Below are positions 24,460-33,236 of a DNA stretch of 64,000 nucleotides, piece by piece (positions within the stretch are counted from its first letter, which is position 1; every line of letters starts with the position of its first letter). This DNA is from Thiemannella venezuelensis. GTDB lineage: Bacteria > Actinomycetota > Actinomycetes > Streptosporangiales > Streptosporangiaceae. Where the stretch lies: contig NZ_JACHJJ010000007.1 in the NCBI RefSeq assembly GCF_014203605.1, positions 124,001-188,000 of the forward strand, written 5' to 3'. Position numbers and translations under genes: made by a program. A model generated the notes under the pieces. The model worked only from the letters and a program-made list of their open reading frames with translations. It had not been told where the DNA came from and ran no database searches.

Positions 24460-24888
24460 ATGATATTGGACCGTAACAATACAGAGTTCGGAGCGGCTTT
24501 CGACGGTTCGGACGACCTGGACGAACTGCGCAGGCTCCTCTTCGACGCGGTCCCCGGACCGACCGAGGAGGAGACCGGCGACATGTTCGCGCAGACGTTC
24601 TCCGCGGACGAGGCCGACCTGTCCCTCCTGCCCGACGAGGACGTCCTCTCCGGCGACTCCGCCCCGGACGCGCAGGACCCCGCCGGCGAGCCCGGCCCGT
24701 TCGGCGAGGACGGGTCCTTCGGCGGGGAGGACCGGGGGGACGCCCAGGACGCCGGTCACGAGGACGCCGGTCACGAGGACTACGGCGACCACAGCGGCGA
24801 CCAGGACGGCGACCACGGCGAGGACCCCTACACCCCGGACGACGACCACGGCGGCTGGGACGACCCGATCTTCGGAGGTGGCGTGTGA
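24460..24888 (+). CDS. Acidic protein with His/Asp-rich tail, unknown
   Basis: 142 residues, very acidic. The N-terminal 60 residues look folded (DDLDELRRLLFDAVPGPTEEETGDMFAQTF). The rest is Asp/Glu/Gly-rich with a His/Asp tract (DAGHEDAGHEDYGDHSGD, about residues 98-115) that includes a perfect 15-bp DNA repeat and could bind metal. GAGG lies 9 bases before the ATG at 24460; an ATG at 24445 is an alternative. The stop overlaps the GTG of the first dynamin-like gene, so the two are made together. It holds the place of the small acidic or Gly-rich gene (iniB) ahead of the mycobacterial dynamin-like iniA/iniC genes, but I see no sequence match. Confidence 0.7.
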   Translation: MILDRNNTEFGAAFDGSDDLDELRRLLFDAVPGPTEEETGDMFAQTFSADEADLSLLPDEDVLSGDSAPDAQDPAGEPGPFGEDGSFGGEDRGDAQDAGHEDAGHEDYGDHSGDQDGDHGEDPYTPDDDHGGWDDPIFGGGV

Positions 24889-26723
24889 CGACCGCCGGAC
24901 CCGCGGACCTGCTGCGCCGCCTGTGCGACGGCACCGCGGCCAGGCTCGCCGGGGCGGAGCTGCGCGAGCGGGTGGCGCGGGTGCGCGCCGACCTCGACGC
25001 GCCGCTGCGGGTCGCGGTGGCGGGCGCGGTGAGCAGCGGGAAGTCGACCCTGGTCAACGCCCTGCTCGGGCTGCCCGTCGCCCCGGTGGACGCGGGCGAG
25101 TGCACCTTCGTGGTGACCCAGTACGAGTACGGCCAGGACGACGGCCGCATCACGATCGAGCTCACCGACGGCACGGCGGCCCACTCCCGGCTGCTGCCCG
25201 GCCACCGGCTCCCCGCCGACCTCGGCGTGGACGTGGCGCGGATCCGGCGGCTGCGCGTCACGCTGAACCTGCCGTCGCTGCGCACGGTCACCATCATCGA
25301 CACCCCAGGCATGAACACGGTGACGGCCGTCAACGAGCGGGCGGCCAGGAGCATGCTCTTCGGCTCCGGCGACGAGGACGACCGTGCGCAGGCGATGATC
25401 TACGTGCTGCGCTACGTCCAGAAGTTCGACGACACGACCCTCGCCGACTTCCGCCGCCTCACCGACGCCTCCGGCATGAGCTGTGTCAACACCCTCGCCG
25501 TGCTCGGCCAGATCGACCGGCGCGGCGACGAGGAGGACCCCTGGCCGACCGCCCGGCGGCTGGCCGCCGGCGGCTACCGGGACCTGCGCACCTCCGTCTT
25601 CGACGTGGTCCCCGTGATCGGCCTGCTGGCCGAGACCGCCCGCGCCCGCCCGCTGGACGGCGAGGAGATCGCCGCCCTGTCCCGCCTGGCCGAACTCGAC
25701 GAGGACGACCTGGAGGACTACCTCCTCGACATGGAGGACTTCCGCACGGCGCCCGACCTGCCCGTCCCGGCCGGGGTACGGCACCGCCTGGTGGAGCGGC
25801 TGCACCGCTACGGCATCCGCGTCGCGGTGGACGCGCTGCGCCGGGGCGAGGCGGCCGACGCCGCCTCGCTCACCGCCCTGCTGCTGCAGCGCTCGGGGTA
25901 CGCCTCTGCGGGACGCGCGGCGACCGGGTCGGTCGCCGCGGGCCTGACCCACTTCGCCCGCCGCGCCGACCAGCTCAAGGCGCTCGACGCGGTGACCCGG
26001 CTCCGCCGGATCGCCCGCACGCCCGCGCTCGGCTCCGACCGCGCCACCCTGGACGCGCTGGCGGCCCAGCTCGACGAGAACCGGCCGATCGCGACCGCCC
26101 TGGGCGGCCTGCGCATCTTCACCGCGGCCGAGGCGCTCGGCCGGGGCACACTGGTGCTGAGCGAGGAGATGACCGCCGAGCTGCTCCGTCTGGCCCGCCA
26201 CGACGACCCCGCCGAGCAGTTCGGCCTGGCCGCGGGGGCCTCCCGGCAGGACGTCGCCGCCGCGGCCACCGCCGCCACGACGCGCTGGCGCACGCTCGCC
26301 ATGATGAACGAGGGCCGTACCGCCGGACACCGGGCCAGGGACGTGCTGACCGTGCTGGAGGACGTCGTCATCGCGGCGCTGGAGGAAGACTCCGGTCCGG
26401 CCGCCGCTGCGGCGGGCGACCCGCTCCCGCCGGTCCGGGTCGACTCCGCGGCGATCGAGGTCCTGCGCGCGGCCCCGCTGGTCCCCGCCGACGACAAGCG
26501 GGCGCTGGAACTCCTGCTCGCCGGGACCGAGCTGGCGACCCAGCTCGGCGCCCCGCCCGGCGCCCCGCGCGCCGAGGTCGCCGGCTACGCCGCCGCGCTG
26601 GGCGCGCGGTTCCGCGTCCTGACCCACCGGCCGATCTCGCTGCGGCAGCGGCGGGCGGCGGAGACCCTCTGCGACGCCTACGAGGCCATCTGGGCCCGCT
26701 ACCACCAGGACGGCGCGTCCTGA
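24885..26723 (+). CDS. Dynamin-like GTPase, first of a pair
   Basis: 612 residues. The GTPase domain shows G1 GAVSSGKS (47-54), the G2 threonine in ECTFV, and G3 DTPGM (139-143); the usual G4 (T/N)KxD is replaced by GQID in AVLGQIDRRG. The C-terminal half is helical with no clear membrane helix. Such large GTPases oligomerise on membranes to remodel or protect them; mycobacterial IniA and Streptomyces DynA/DynB are examples. GTG start within the stop of the acidic gene. The second dynamin-like gene follows 78 bp later, so they probably act as a heteromeric pair, with this one the soluble partner. Confidence 0.85.
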   Translation: MTTAGPADLLRRLCDGTAARLAGAELRERVARVRADLDAPLRVAVAGAVSSGKSTLVNALLGLPVAPVDAGECTFVVTQYEYGQDDGRITIELTDGTAAHSRLLPGHRLPADLGVDVARIRRLRVTLNLPSLRTVTIIDTPGMNTVTAVNERAARSMLFGSGDEDDRAQAMIYVLRYVQKFDDTTLADFRRLTDASGMSCVNTLAVLGQIDRRGDEEDPWPTARRLAAGGYRDLRTSVFDVVPVIGLLAETARARPLDGEEIAALSRLAELDEDDLEDYLLDMEDFRTAPDLPVPAGVRHRLVERLHRYGIRVAVDALRRGEAADAASLTALLLQRSGYASAGRAATGSVAAGLTHFARRADQLKALDAVTRLRRIARTPALGSDRATLDALAAQLDENRPIATALGGLRIFTAAEALGRGTLVLSEEMTAELLRLARHDDPAEQFGLAAGASRQDVAAAATAATTRWRTLAMMNEGRTAGHRARDVLTVLEDVVIAALEEDSGPAAAAAGDPLPPVRVDSAAIEVLRAAPLVPADDKRALELLLAGTELATQLGAPPGAPRAEVAGYAAALGARFRVLTHRPISLRQRRAAETLCDAYEAIWARYHQDGAS

Positions 26724-26801
26724 CCCGGTGACCACCAGCCACCGCCGGTCCCGGTGTCCGCGGACACCGGGACCGGCTCCCGTTCCCCATAGGAGAGACA
26801 C

Positions 26802-28718
26802 ATGACGACCCCCGACCAGAACGGCCCGGTGGCCCGGCTGCTGCGCTACGCCAACGAGGTCCACTCGCTGGCGAGCCGGTGCGGCCGGGCGGACCTGGCG
26901 GAGGTGCTGGCCTCCTGCGCGGCCCGCTGGAAGGACGAGTGCACCGACATCGTGGTCGCCGGGGCGCAGAAGCGGGGCAAGAGCCGCCTGCTCAACACCC
27001 TGGTCGGCCACCCCGACCTGGTCCCGGTCGACGCCGACGTGGCCACCAACTGCTTCCTGTCGCTGCGCCGCGGCCCCAAGCTGGCCGCCGTCGTGCACCG
27101 CAGCACCGAGAACGGGCCGGTCCAGACCCCGATCACCGTCGAGTCGATCCCCGACTACGCCTCGATGCGCGGCGACGCCGGCAAGCGCCGCGACGTGGTC
27201 AGCGTGGACATCACCCTCGACAGCCCCCTCCTCGACGGCCTGCGGCTGCTCGACACGCCCGGGGTGGACAGCCTCACCGTCGGCCACCGCCAGGTGACCG
27301 TCGCCATGCTCCAGCGGGCCGACGCCCTGCTGTTCACGCTCAGCGCGCAGGACCAGCCCGTGCTCCGGCACGAGCTGGAGTTCCTGGCCGAGGCCGCCGA
27401 GCGGGTGCAGGCGATCGTGTTCGTGCTCACCAAGGTGGAGGACTCGGCCAACTGGCGGAGCCTGATGGAGGAGAACCAGGCCCGGTTGCGGACCTTCGTC
27501 ACCGAGGCGGTCGCGGAGAACCCGGCCCGGGCGGCGACGCTGAACCCGCTGCTGTCGGCGCCGTGGATCCCGGTGAGCTCCAAGCTCGCCGAGGCCGCCG
27601 AGGTCAAGCGCCGGGAGGGGCGCACCGAACGCGCCGACGCGCTGCGCGCGCGCAGCGGCATGGACGTGCTGGAGCGGCACCTGCGCGCCTTCGCCGAGGG
27701 CCGCGACTCCGCGCGGGGGGCCACCGTGGTCGCCGCCGCGCTCTCGGTGCTGGGCTCGCTGGCCACCGGGGCCAAGGACGACGTCGCCGCGGGCTCCGAC
27801 GACGAGGGCGACGTCACCGCCCGGCTGGCCGAGGTGGACGCCGGGCTGGAGCAGCTCACCGAGCTGGCCGCCAAGCGCCGGGCGGGCGCGGTGGCCAACA
27901 CCTTCCTCGGCCGCGAGGTGGCGGGCATCGTGGCGGCGCGGGTGGCCGAGGTCCGCCAGCCGTACGAGAACACGATCTCCACGCTGAAGAAGCAGGAGCA
28001 GATCGACCGGTACATGGCGGAGCTGCCGCTGAGCGTGCAGCGCTCGCTGGAGGCCATCTGGTCGCAGATCGTCTACGACGTGGAGGTGCTCTCCCGGACC
28101 ACGCTGGACGCCTTCGCCCGCGACCTCGGCCTGGACCCGGTGGACCTGGAGGCCGACCGGCGGATGCTGCCCAACCTCTCGCAGGTCCAGGTCCGGGGCG
28201 ACATGGCCGCGGGCGCCCCGGAGAGCGTGGACATGGTCCGCGACGTGCTGCCGTCGGCATCGATCGGGCTCTCCCTGGGCGGTTTCGCCGCGACCCTGCT
28301 CGGCCCGGTGGGCTTCATCCTGGTCGCCCCGGCGATCGGCGCGGCCATCTTCATGGGACGCCGATCGATGGAGAAGGTGCAGCGCAACCAGGCGGCGCTC
28401 AGGAGCGCGCTGCGGGACCAGTTCTCGATCGTCTCCCGGGAGATGACCCTCGACCTGGAGCGGATGGTCGCAACCTGGCGGGTCAACGTCGAGCAGGTCG
28501 CGGACGAGAGCCTCATGCGGCGGCGCAGGGAGCTGGAGGGCAGGCGCGCCGAGCTGAAGGCCGCCTCCGCGCGCTCGGCCGAGGAGCGCCGCAAGGCGCG
28601 CCAGTCCGGCCAGGACCGGATCACCGCCATCGGGACCCTCACCAAGCGCGGCCACGAGCTGCGCAAGGAGCTCGCGACCGCGGTGGCCGCCCTGGGCGGC
28701 GGCGCCTCACGGCCCTGA
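26802..28718 (+). CDS. Dynamin-like GTPase, second of a pair, with membrane hairpin
   Basis: 638 residues. G1 GAQKRGKS (54-61), G3 DTPGV (151-155) and G4 TKVE (in VFVLTKVEDS) are visible. At about residues 485-520 a double hydrophobic segment (IGLSLGGFAATLLGPVGFILVAPAIGAAIFMG) should form a membrane-inserted hairpin or paddle. It is followed by a basic coiled coil rich in R/E/A to about residue 625. This layout matches bacterial dynamin-like proteins that bind membrane directly. GGAGAGA lies before the ATG. It is co-oriented with the first GTPase and the acidic gene. Confidence 0.87.
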   Translation: MTTPDQNGPVARLLRYANEVHSLASRCGRADLAEVLASCAARWKDECTDIVVAGAQKRGKSRLLNTLVGHPDLVPVDADVATNCFLSLRRGPKLAAVVHRSTENGPVQTPITVESIPDYASMRGDAGKRRDVVSVDITLDSPLLDGLRLLDTPGVDSLTVGHRQVTVAMLQRADALLFTLSAQDQPVLRHELEFLAEAAERVQAIVFVLTKVEDSANWRSLMEENQARLRTFVTEAVAENPARAATLNPLLSAPWIPVSSKLAEAAEVKRREGRTERADALRARSGMDVLERHLRAFAEGRDSARGATVVAAALSVLGSLATGAKDDVAAGSDDEGDVTARLAEVDAGLEQLTELAAKRRAGAVANTFLGREVAGIVAARVAEVRQPYENTISTLKKQEQIDRYMAELPLSVQRSLEAIWSQIVYDVEVLSRTTLDAFARDLGLDPVDLEADRRMLPNLSQVQVRGDMAAGAPESVDMVRDVLPSASIGLSLGGFAATLLGPVGFILVAPAIGAAIFMGRRSMEKVQRNQAALRSALRDQFSIVSREMTLDLERMVATWRVNVEQVADESLMRRRRELEGRRAELKAASARSAEERRKARQSGQDRITAIGTLTKRGHELRKELATAVAALGGGASRP

Positions 28719-28778
28719 CCGCCCGGCGGCCCCGCCTCCTCCGGCGGCCCCGGGGGAGGCGGCCGGTCCGGCCACACC

Positions 28779-28821
28779 TTGCTTACTCTGAGTAATGACT
28801 CCGTAACATACGGTATCCGTA
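28779..28821 (+). promoter_or_regulatory. Promoter and operator-like repeats upstream of the BBE oxidase
   Basis: TTGCTT (28779) and TAACAT (28804) are 19 bp apart and could be -35 and -10. Two palindromes overlap them: TTACTC-T-GAGTAA (28783-28795) and TACGG-TAT-CCGTA (28809-28821). Either could be the operator of a TetR- or MarR-type repressor not encoded nearby. Confidence 0.45.
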
Positions 28822-28986
28822 CGGGCTGGGCTCCTGATACGGCTACACCATGTCCGCCCAGCACCGAGCGCGCCGCACCCTGCCCGCCGCCGTGTTCCCG
28901 TCCTTCTCCTCCGCCGTCCCCCGGCCGCCTCGGCGCCGGCCGGACACGGACGCATGGACAGGACACGACCACGTGCAAGGAGAACG

Positions 28987-30492
28987 ATGTACCGCAGACG
29001 CGACCTTCTACGCTGGGGAGCCGCCGCCACCGCCGGCCTCGCCACGACGCTGATCCCCGGCCGGGCCTCCGCCGCGCCGCCCCTTCGGCCGTCACCCGTG
29101 CCACCGCCGGTCGACGAGGCCGCCTGGCGTGCGCTGGGCCGCGCCCTCGGCCCCGGAGCGGATCTGTACCGCCCCCGGGCCAACGCCTACGACCGCCTGG
29201 CCGCGCCGTGGAACCTGCGGTACGCCGACGTGCTTCCGGCCGGCATCGTCGCCTGTGCCGGCACCGCCGACGTGCAGGCGGCCCTGCGCTGGGCCACCGC
29301 CCACGACATGCCGCTGGCGGCGCGCTCCGGCGGCCACAACTACGCCGGATACTCCACCACGACCGGCCTGCTGATCAGCCTGCGCCGCATCGACGGGGTC
29401 CAGGCCCGCGGCCGCCGCCTGCTGGTGGGGGGCGGGGCGACCAACTCCGACGTCCACCGCGCCCGGGCCGGCGACCTGTACTTCCCCGGCGGCCGCTGCC
29501 CCGGCGTGGGCGTGGCCGGGCTGACGCTGGGCGGCGGCCTGGGCTTCAACGACCGCAGATGGGGCCTGACCTGCGACCGGATGGTGGAGACCGAGGTCGT
29601 GCTGGCCGACGGGTCCCTGGTGCGTGCCGGCGAGCGGGAGAACGCCGACCTGTGGTGGGCCTGCCGCGGCGGCGCCGGCGGAAACTTCGGCATCAACACC
29701 TCCTTCGTCTTCGACGCGGTCCCGGTGGCCGACCAGACCGCCACCGTCTTCGACCTGACCGTCGACCCCCGCCACGCCGTGGCGGCGATGGACGCGGTGC
29801 AGGAGATCCTGCAGCAGGACCGGGCCGGCCGCTTCGACTGCCGCGTCGGCTTCTCCCGCTCCGGCACCGGCCCGGCCTCGATCACGCTGCTGGGCCAGTA
29901 CCTGGGCGCGGAGGAGGCCGCGCGCCGCCTGCTGGCGCCGCTGCTGGCCCTCGGCCCGTCCCGGCGCTTCATCGAGCAGCGCCAGTTCTGGTCCGCGCAG
30001 AGCTACCTGATGATGCGGCCCGAACGGACCGCCATGACCTCCCACTCCCTGATGCCCGACCGCTGGCTGCCCGCCCGGACGGTGCAGGCCATCGCCGAGG
30101 CCGTCACCGGCTGGCAACCCGGGGGCCCGGGCACCGGCGGGTACGTCACCCTGTTCGCCATGGGCGGCCGGGTCGGTGACGTCGGCCCCGGGGAGACCGC
30201 CTTCGCCCACCGCGGCGCCACCTTCGTGATCGACATCGGCGCCGAGTGGGCCCCGGCCACTCCGCAGGAGACGGTACGGCGCCTGCGCCGCCAGGCCCGC
30301 GCCGTGTACCGCAGGCTCCGCGCCGACCTGGACACCTCGTCGGCCTACGTCAACTTCCCCGACCCCACCCTGCCGGACTGGGCGCGCGCCTACTACGGCG
30401 ACAACTACCGGCGCCTGGTGCGGATCAAACACCGGTACGACCCCGAGGGCGTCTTCCGCTACGGCCAGAGCATCGGCTCGCCGACCCGCTGA
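28987..30492 (+). CDS. Tat-exported BBE-type FAD-linked oxidase
   Basis: 501 residues. A twin-arginine signal (YRRRDLLRWGAAATAG, then Ala-rich up to ASAA) indicates export of the folded flavoprotein. The PCMH FAD domain has both attachment residues for bicovalent FAD: His117 in RSGGHNYAGYS and Cys171 in FPGGRCPGVGVAG. The C-terminal berberine-bridge (BBE) motif reads NFPDP...ARAYYGDNYRRLVRIKHRYDPEGVFRYGQSI. Relatives oxidise sugars, oligosaccharides or secondary metabolites with O2. AAGGAGA lies before the ATG at 28987. It follows the dynamin genes by 268 bp with its own promoter, so it may be unrelated to them. Substrate unknown. Confidence 0.9.
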   Translation: MYRRRDLLRWGAAATAGLATTLIPGRASAAPPLRPSPVPPPVDEAAWRALGRALGPGADLYRPRANAYDRLAAPWNLRYADVLPAGIVACAGTADVQAALRWATAHDMPLAARSGGHNYAGYSTTTGLLISLRRIDGVQARGRRLLVGGGATNSDVHRARAGDLYFPGGRCPGVGVAGLTLGGGLGFNDRRWGLTCDRMVETEVVLADGSLVRAGERENADLWWACRGGAGGNFGINTSFVFDAVPVADQTATVFDLTVDPRHAVAAMDAVQEILQQDRAGRFDCRVGFSRSGTGPASITLLGQYLGAEEAARRLLAPLLALGPSRRFIEQRQFWSAQSYLMMRPERTAMTSHSLMPDRWLPARTVQAIAEAVTGWQPGGPGTGGYVTLFAMGGRVGDVGPGETAFAHRGATFVIDIGAEWAPATPQETVRRLRRQARAVYRRLRADLDTSSAYVNFPDPTLPDWARAYYGDNYRRLVRIKHRYDPEGVFRYGQSIGSPTR

Positions 30493-30508
30493 CCGCGCCG
30501 TCCGCAGG

Positions 30509-30532
30509 CCCGGCACCCCCTCGGGTGCCGGG
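30509..30532. terminator. Bidirectional hairpin between the BBE oxidase and Hsp70-like genes
   Basis: CCCGGCACCC and GGGTGCCGGG arms (10 bp, perfect) around CCTC, 16 bp after the oxidase stop and 11 bp from the Hsp70-like stop on the other strand. Confidence 0.8.
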
Positions 30533-30543
30533 CTCTCGCGTGT

Positions 30544-33054
30544 CTAGAGCGGCAGGTGGACCAGGGTGGCGGGCTGGTCCCGGGCGGTCCCCGCCGTATC
30601 GCCGGGGTTGTGCAGGCAGAGCAGGCCGGTGGCGACCCGGGCCACCGGTTCGAACGTCCCCGAGGTGCGGTGCACCTCCCGCGCCCCGGCGGGGGTGACG
30701 TGCAGGAGCCTGCTCCGGCCGGCGTCGCGCATCGTCATCCACATGGAGTCGCCGTCGGCGACCATGCGGGGGCGCTCCCAGCGGTACCGGGAGGTGAGGT
30801 GGCCCGAGAGGGTCGCCGACTGCTTTCCCATCAGGAAGGCCACCGAGTGGGAGCGCTCGTCGAAGACCCCGACCGACCAGCCCCTGGCCGGGCTCACCTG
30901 GTCGGTGCCGACCGCGTAGATCTGGTTGCCGGCCGGGAACCAGCGCAGCGCGCCGGTCCGCGGGCGCGGCAGGACCGGCACGGTCCGGCCGTCCACGGTG
31001 TCGGCCTCCAGCCCCGCCGAGCTGGCCGTGAACCACCTGCCCTTGTGCAGGACGACCTGGTGCAGCCAGCTCTGCCCGCCGTCGCGCACCGTCGGGCGGA
31101 CGACGCCGCCCGGGTCGATCAGGCACAGCACCTGCCACGGCCGGAAGTTCTGGTGCTGGTTGGCGAACACCGGCTTGGTGCTGCTGAACTGGCCGAGCAC
31201 CACGGTGCAGCCCGGTGCGCCCACCGAGGGCGACGGCTCCGTGCCGCCCGGCCCCTCCTGGTCCAGCAGCCGCCGGGTCCGGTTGTCCTCGTTCACGAAC
31301 CACTGGGCGTAGGCGCCGAGGTCGCGGGGCTTGGGCTCCTGGAAGAAGAACCCTCCGCCCAGGTCGAGCTCGATCATCGCCAGGTGGCCCGTCTCCCCCC
31401 AGGGCAGGCCCACCGCGCCGTCGACCGCCAGCACCTGACCGGGCTGGTAGAAGACCCACGCCGTGGGGCCGTGGGCCAGCACGGTGGGGTTGCCCCACAT
31501 CTGCAGCGGGTGCGTGGAGCGTACGGCCAGCTCCGGCGTGAGCGTGCGGGCCAGCGTCTGCGCCGGTCCGACCTGCTCCACCGTGACGACGCCCTCGCTG
31601 GAGGCGGCCCACTCCACCAGGCGCCCGAAGGCGAACTCGCGGTCGTGGCGGCCGCCGAGCCCGTCGAGCCTGCGCAGGAAGTGGCCGTTCTCGAACGCCT
31701 GGTGGACGTAGACCCGGCCGGCCTCGGCGCGCACCTCGAGCACGCCGTCGAGCACCTTCTCGATCCCCTTGGCGGTGGGGCCGTCCGGGGCGGGAGCCGC
31801 ACCGCCGGGGAGCCGGTGACCGCCGGTCTGGCCGCCGCTGGGGCCGGTGAACGCCGGGTGGCCTCCGGTGGAGCCCGCGAAGGCCTGGTGGCCCCCTGTC
31901 TGCCCGTGGCCGGTCCGCCCGGCCACGGACAGGGCGGACCCGTCCGTGGACCGCGGGCCGGTGGTGTCGGGCCGCTCGACCTTGAGCTTCCAGGCGAGCT
32001 GGGCGGCGCCGTAGGCGACCACGATCTTCGGGTCGTCGTAGGTGCGGACCAGGTCCCCGTGGCGGTCGCGCACGACCTGCTGGACCAGCGGCATCCGGCT
32101 GGCGCCGCCGGTCATGAACACCGCGCCCAGCTCGTCGCCCCGGATGCCGGCGCCGCGGATGGTCTCGTCCAGGATGTCGACCGTCTTGACGATCTCCTCC
32201 CCGATGAGCCCCTCCAGGTCGGCCCTGTTGATGTGCACGTCCTCGTTGATGCCGACCACGTAGTGGGAGGAGGTGTCGAACTTCGACAGGGCCTCCTTGG
32301 CCTCCCGCGCCATCTTGAACAGGTCGGCGGCGTAGCTGAGGTACCGGCGTTCGGCGCTGGTGGTCACCTGCTGCCACCACTCGGCGTCGTGCCGCTCGAT
32401 CTGCGTCCCGAGGAAGGCGAAGACCTGCTCGTCGAAGCTCTCGCCGCCGATCTCGTCGTGCCCGCCCGGCTCTCCGACGACCTTGAAGTCGCTGCCGTCC
32501 ACGGTGAGCACGGCGGCGTCGAACGTGCCGCCGCCGAGGTCGTAGACGGCCAGGTGCGAGCCGGGGGCCACCCGCCCGGAGGAGGCGAAGTAGCGTGCCG
32601 AGGCCACCGGCTCGTCGATGAGCACGATCCGCACGCCGCGCACGACCTTCTTGGCGGCCGCCACCAGCACCGCCTTGCGCTCCTCGCTCCAGGCCACCGG
32701 GTGGGTCAGCGCGATGCAGTCGGGCGCGGCCCCGTCGAAGCGCCGCCGGCCCTCGCTCACGAACAGCTCCAGCAGCGCCGCCATGGCGTCGGTGACGTCC
32801 ACCGGGACCCCGCCGAGCAGCATGCGGCCGCGGCCGACGTAGCGTTTGGGGTTGCGCTCGACGCGCTCTGGGCTGATGCCGATCCCCCGCTGGGCCACCC
32901 GGCCGGCCACCAGCGTCCCGCGCTCGTCCAGCATGACGGCGGAGGGGATGCGCCGCTCCCCCTCCACCTCAAGGATGTCGAAGCGCCCCTCGGCCGCTAT
33001 CACCCCGGCCGAGAAACTCGTCCCGAGGTCGACACCGAGGCACCACTGCGCCAT
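30544..33054 (-). CDS. Hsp70-type ATPase domain fused to a non-Hsp70 C-terminal domain
   Basis: 836 residues. The N-terminal 360 residues are an Hsp70/actin-fold ATPase: phosphate 1 GVDLGTSFSAGV (7-18), a DEPVASARYFA segment (147-157), phosphate 2 YDLGGGTFDAAVL (171-183) and adenosine MTGGASRMPLVQQ (314-326). After a Gly/His linker with repeated TGGH (about 376-414), the substrate-binding domain of DnaK is absent. Instead about 400 residues of beta-rich, Trp-containing repeats (MWGNPTVLAHGPTAWVFYQPGQVLAVDG, LRWFPAGNQIYAVGT, RPRMVADGDSMWMTM) look like a beta-propeller. No signal or membrane segment, so cytoplasmic. It shares the locus with a GrpE-like membrane protein, which suggests a dedicated exchange factor. 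Confidence 0.85.
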   Translation of the reverse strand: MAQWCLGVDLGTSFSAGVIAAEGRFDILEVEGERRIPSAVMLDERGTLVAGRVAQRGIGISPERVERNPKRYVGRGRMLLGGVPVDVTDAMAALLELFVSEGRRRFDGAAPDCIALTHPVAWSEERKAVLVAAAKKVVRGVRIVLIDEPVASARYFASSGRVAPGSHLAVYDLGGGTFDAAVLTVDGSDFKVVGEPGGHDEIGGESFDEQVFAFLGTQIERHDAEWWQQVTTSAERRYLSYAADLFKMAREAKEALSKFDTSSHYVVGINEDVHINRADLEGLIGEEIVKTVDILDETIRGAGIRGDELGAVFMTGGASRMPLVQQVVRDRHGDLVRTYDDPKIVVAYGAAQLAWKLKVERPDTTGPRSTDGSALSVAGRTGHGQTGGHQAFAGSTGGHPAFTGPSGGQTGGHRLPGGAAPAPDGPTAKGIEKVLDGVLEVRAEAGRVYVHQAFENGHFLRRLDGLGGRHDREFAFGRLVEWAASSEGVVTVEQVGPAQTLARTLTPELAVRSTHPLQMWGNPTVLAHGPTAWVFYQPGQVLAVDGAVGLPWGETGHLAMIELDLGGGFFFQEPKPRDLGAYAQWFVNEDNRTRRLLDQEGPGGTEPSPSVGAPGCTVVLGQFSSTKPVFANQHQNFRPWQVLCLIDPGGVVRPTVRDGGQSWLHQVVLHKGRWFTASSAGLEADTVDGRTVPVLPRPRTGALRWFPAGNQIYAVGTDQVSPARGWSVGVFDERSHSVAFLMGKQSATLSGHLTSRYRWERPRMVADGDSMWMTMRDAGRSRLLHVTPAGAREVHRTSGTFEPVARVATGLLCLHNPGDTAGTARDQPATLVHLPL

Positions 33055-33236
33055 TTCTCACTCCTCGTCGACGCGAACCCGATCACTCCGCATCCGCCGG
33101 ACGCACCCCCGTCGCGGGCGGGCACCCGGGAACGATCCAGGGTATGCGAAAGGACCATCGGCATGGATCCGGAGCAGAAGACCATCTTCCTACGATCTGC
33201 GGAGAACTCGCGATTTCTCCTGACTTCGCGGCGCCG

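Noticed and set aside
24828-28655. 1275-codon open frame on the minus strand across both dynamin-like genes
   Set aside because: It is an antisense frame over two genes with clear GTPase motifs; its translation is His/Gly/Arg-rich low complexity, as expected opposite high-GC genes.
24460-28718. Direct equivalence with the mycobacterial iniBAC operon
   Set aside because: The gene order is similar (small protein then two dynamin-like GTPases), but the acidic protein shows no IniB-like N-terminal domain by eye; kept only as an analogy.
30850-30861. Near match to the LacI-type palindrome (TGGGAGCGCTCG)
   Set aside because: Imperfect and inside the Hsp70-like coding sequence with no duplicate; probably chance.
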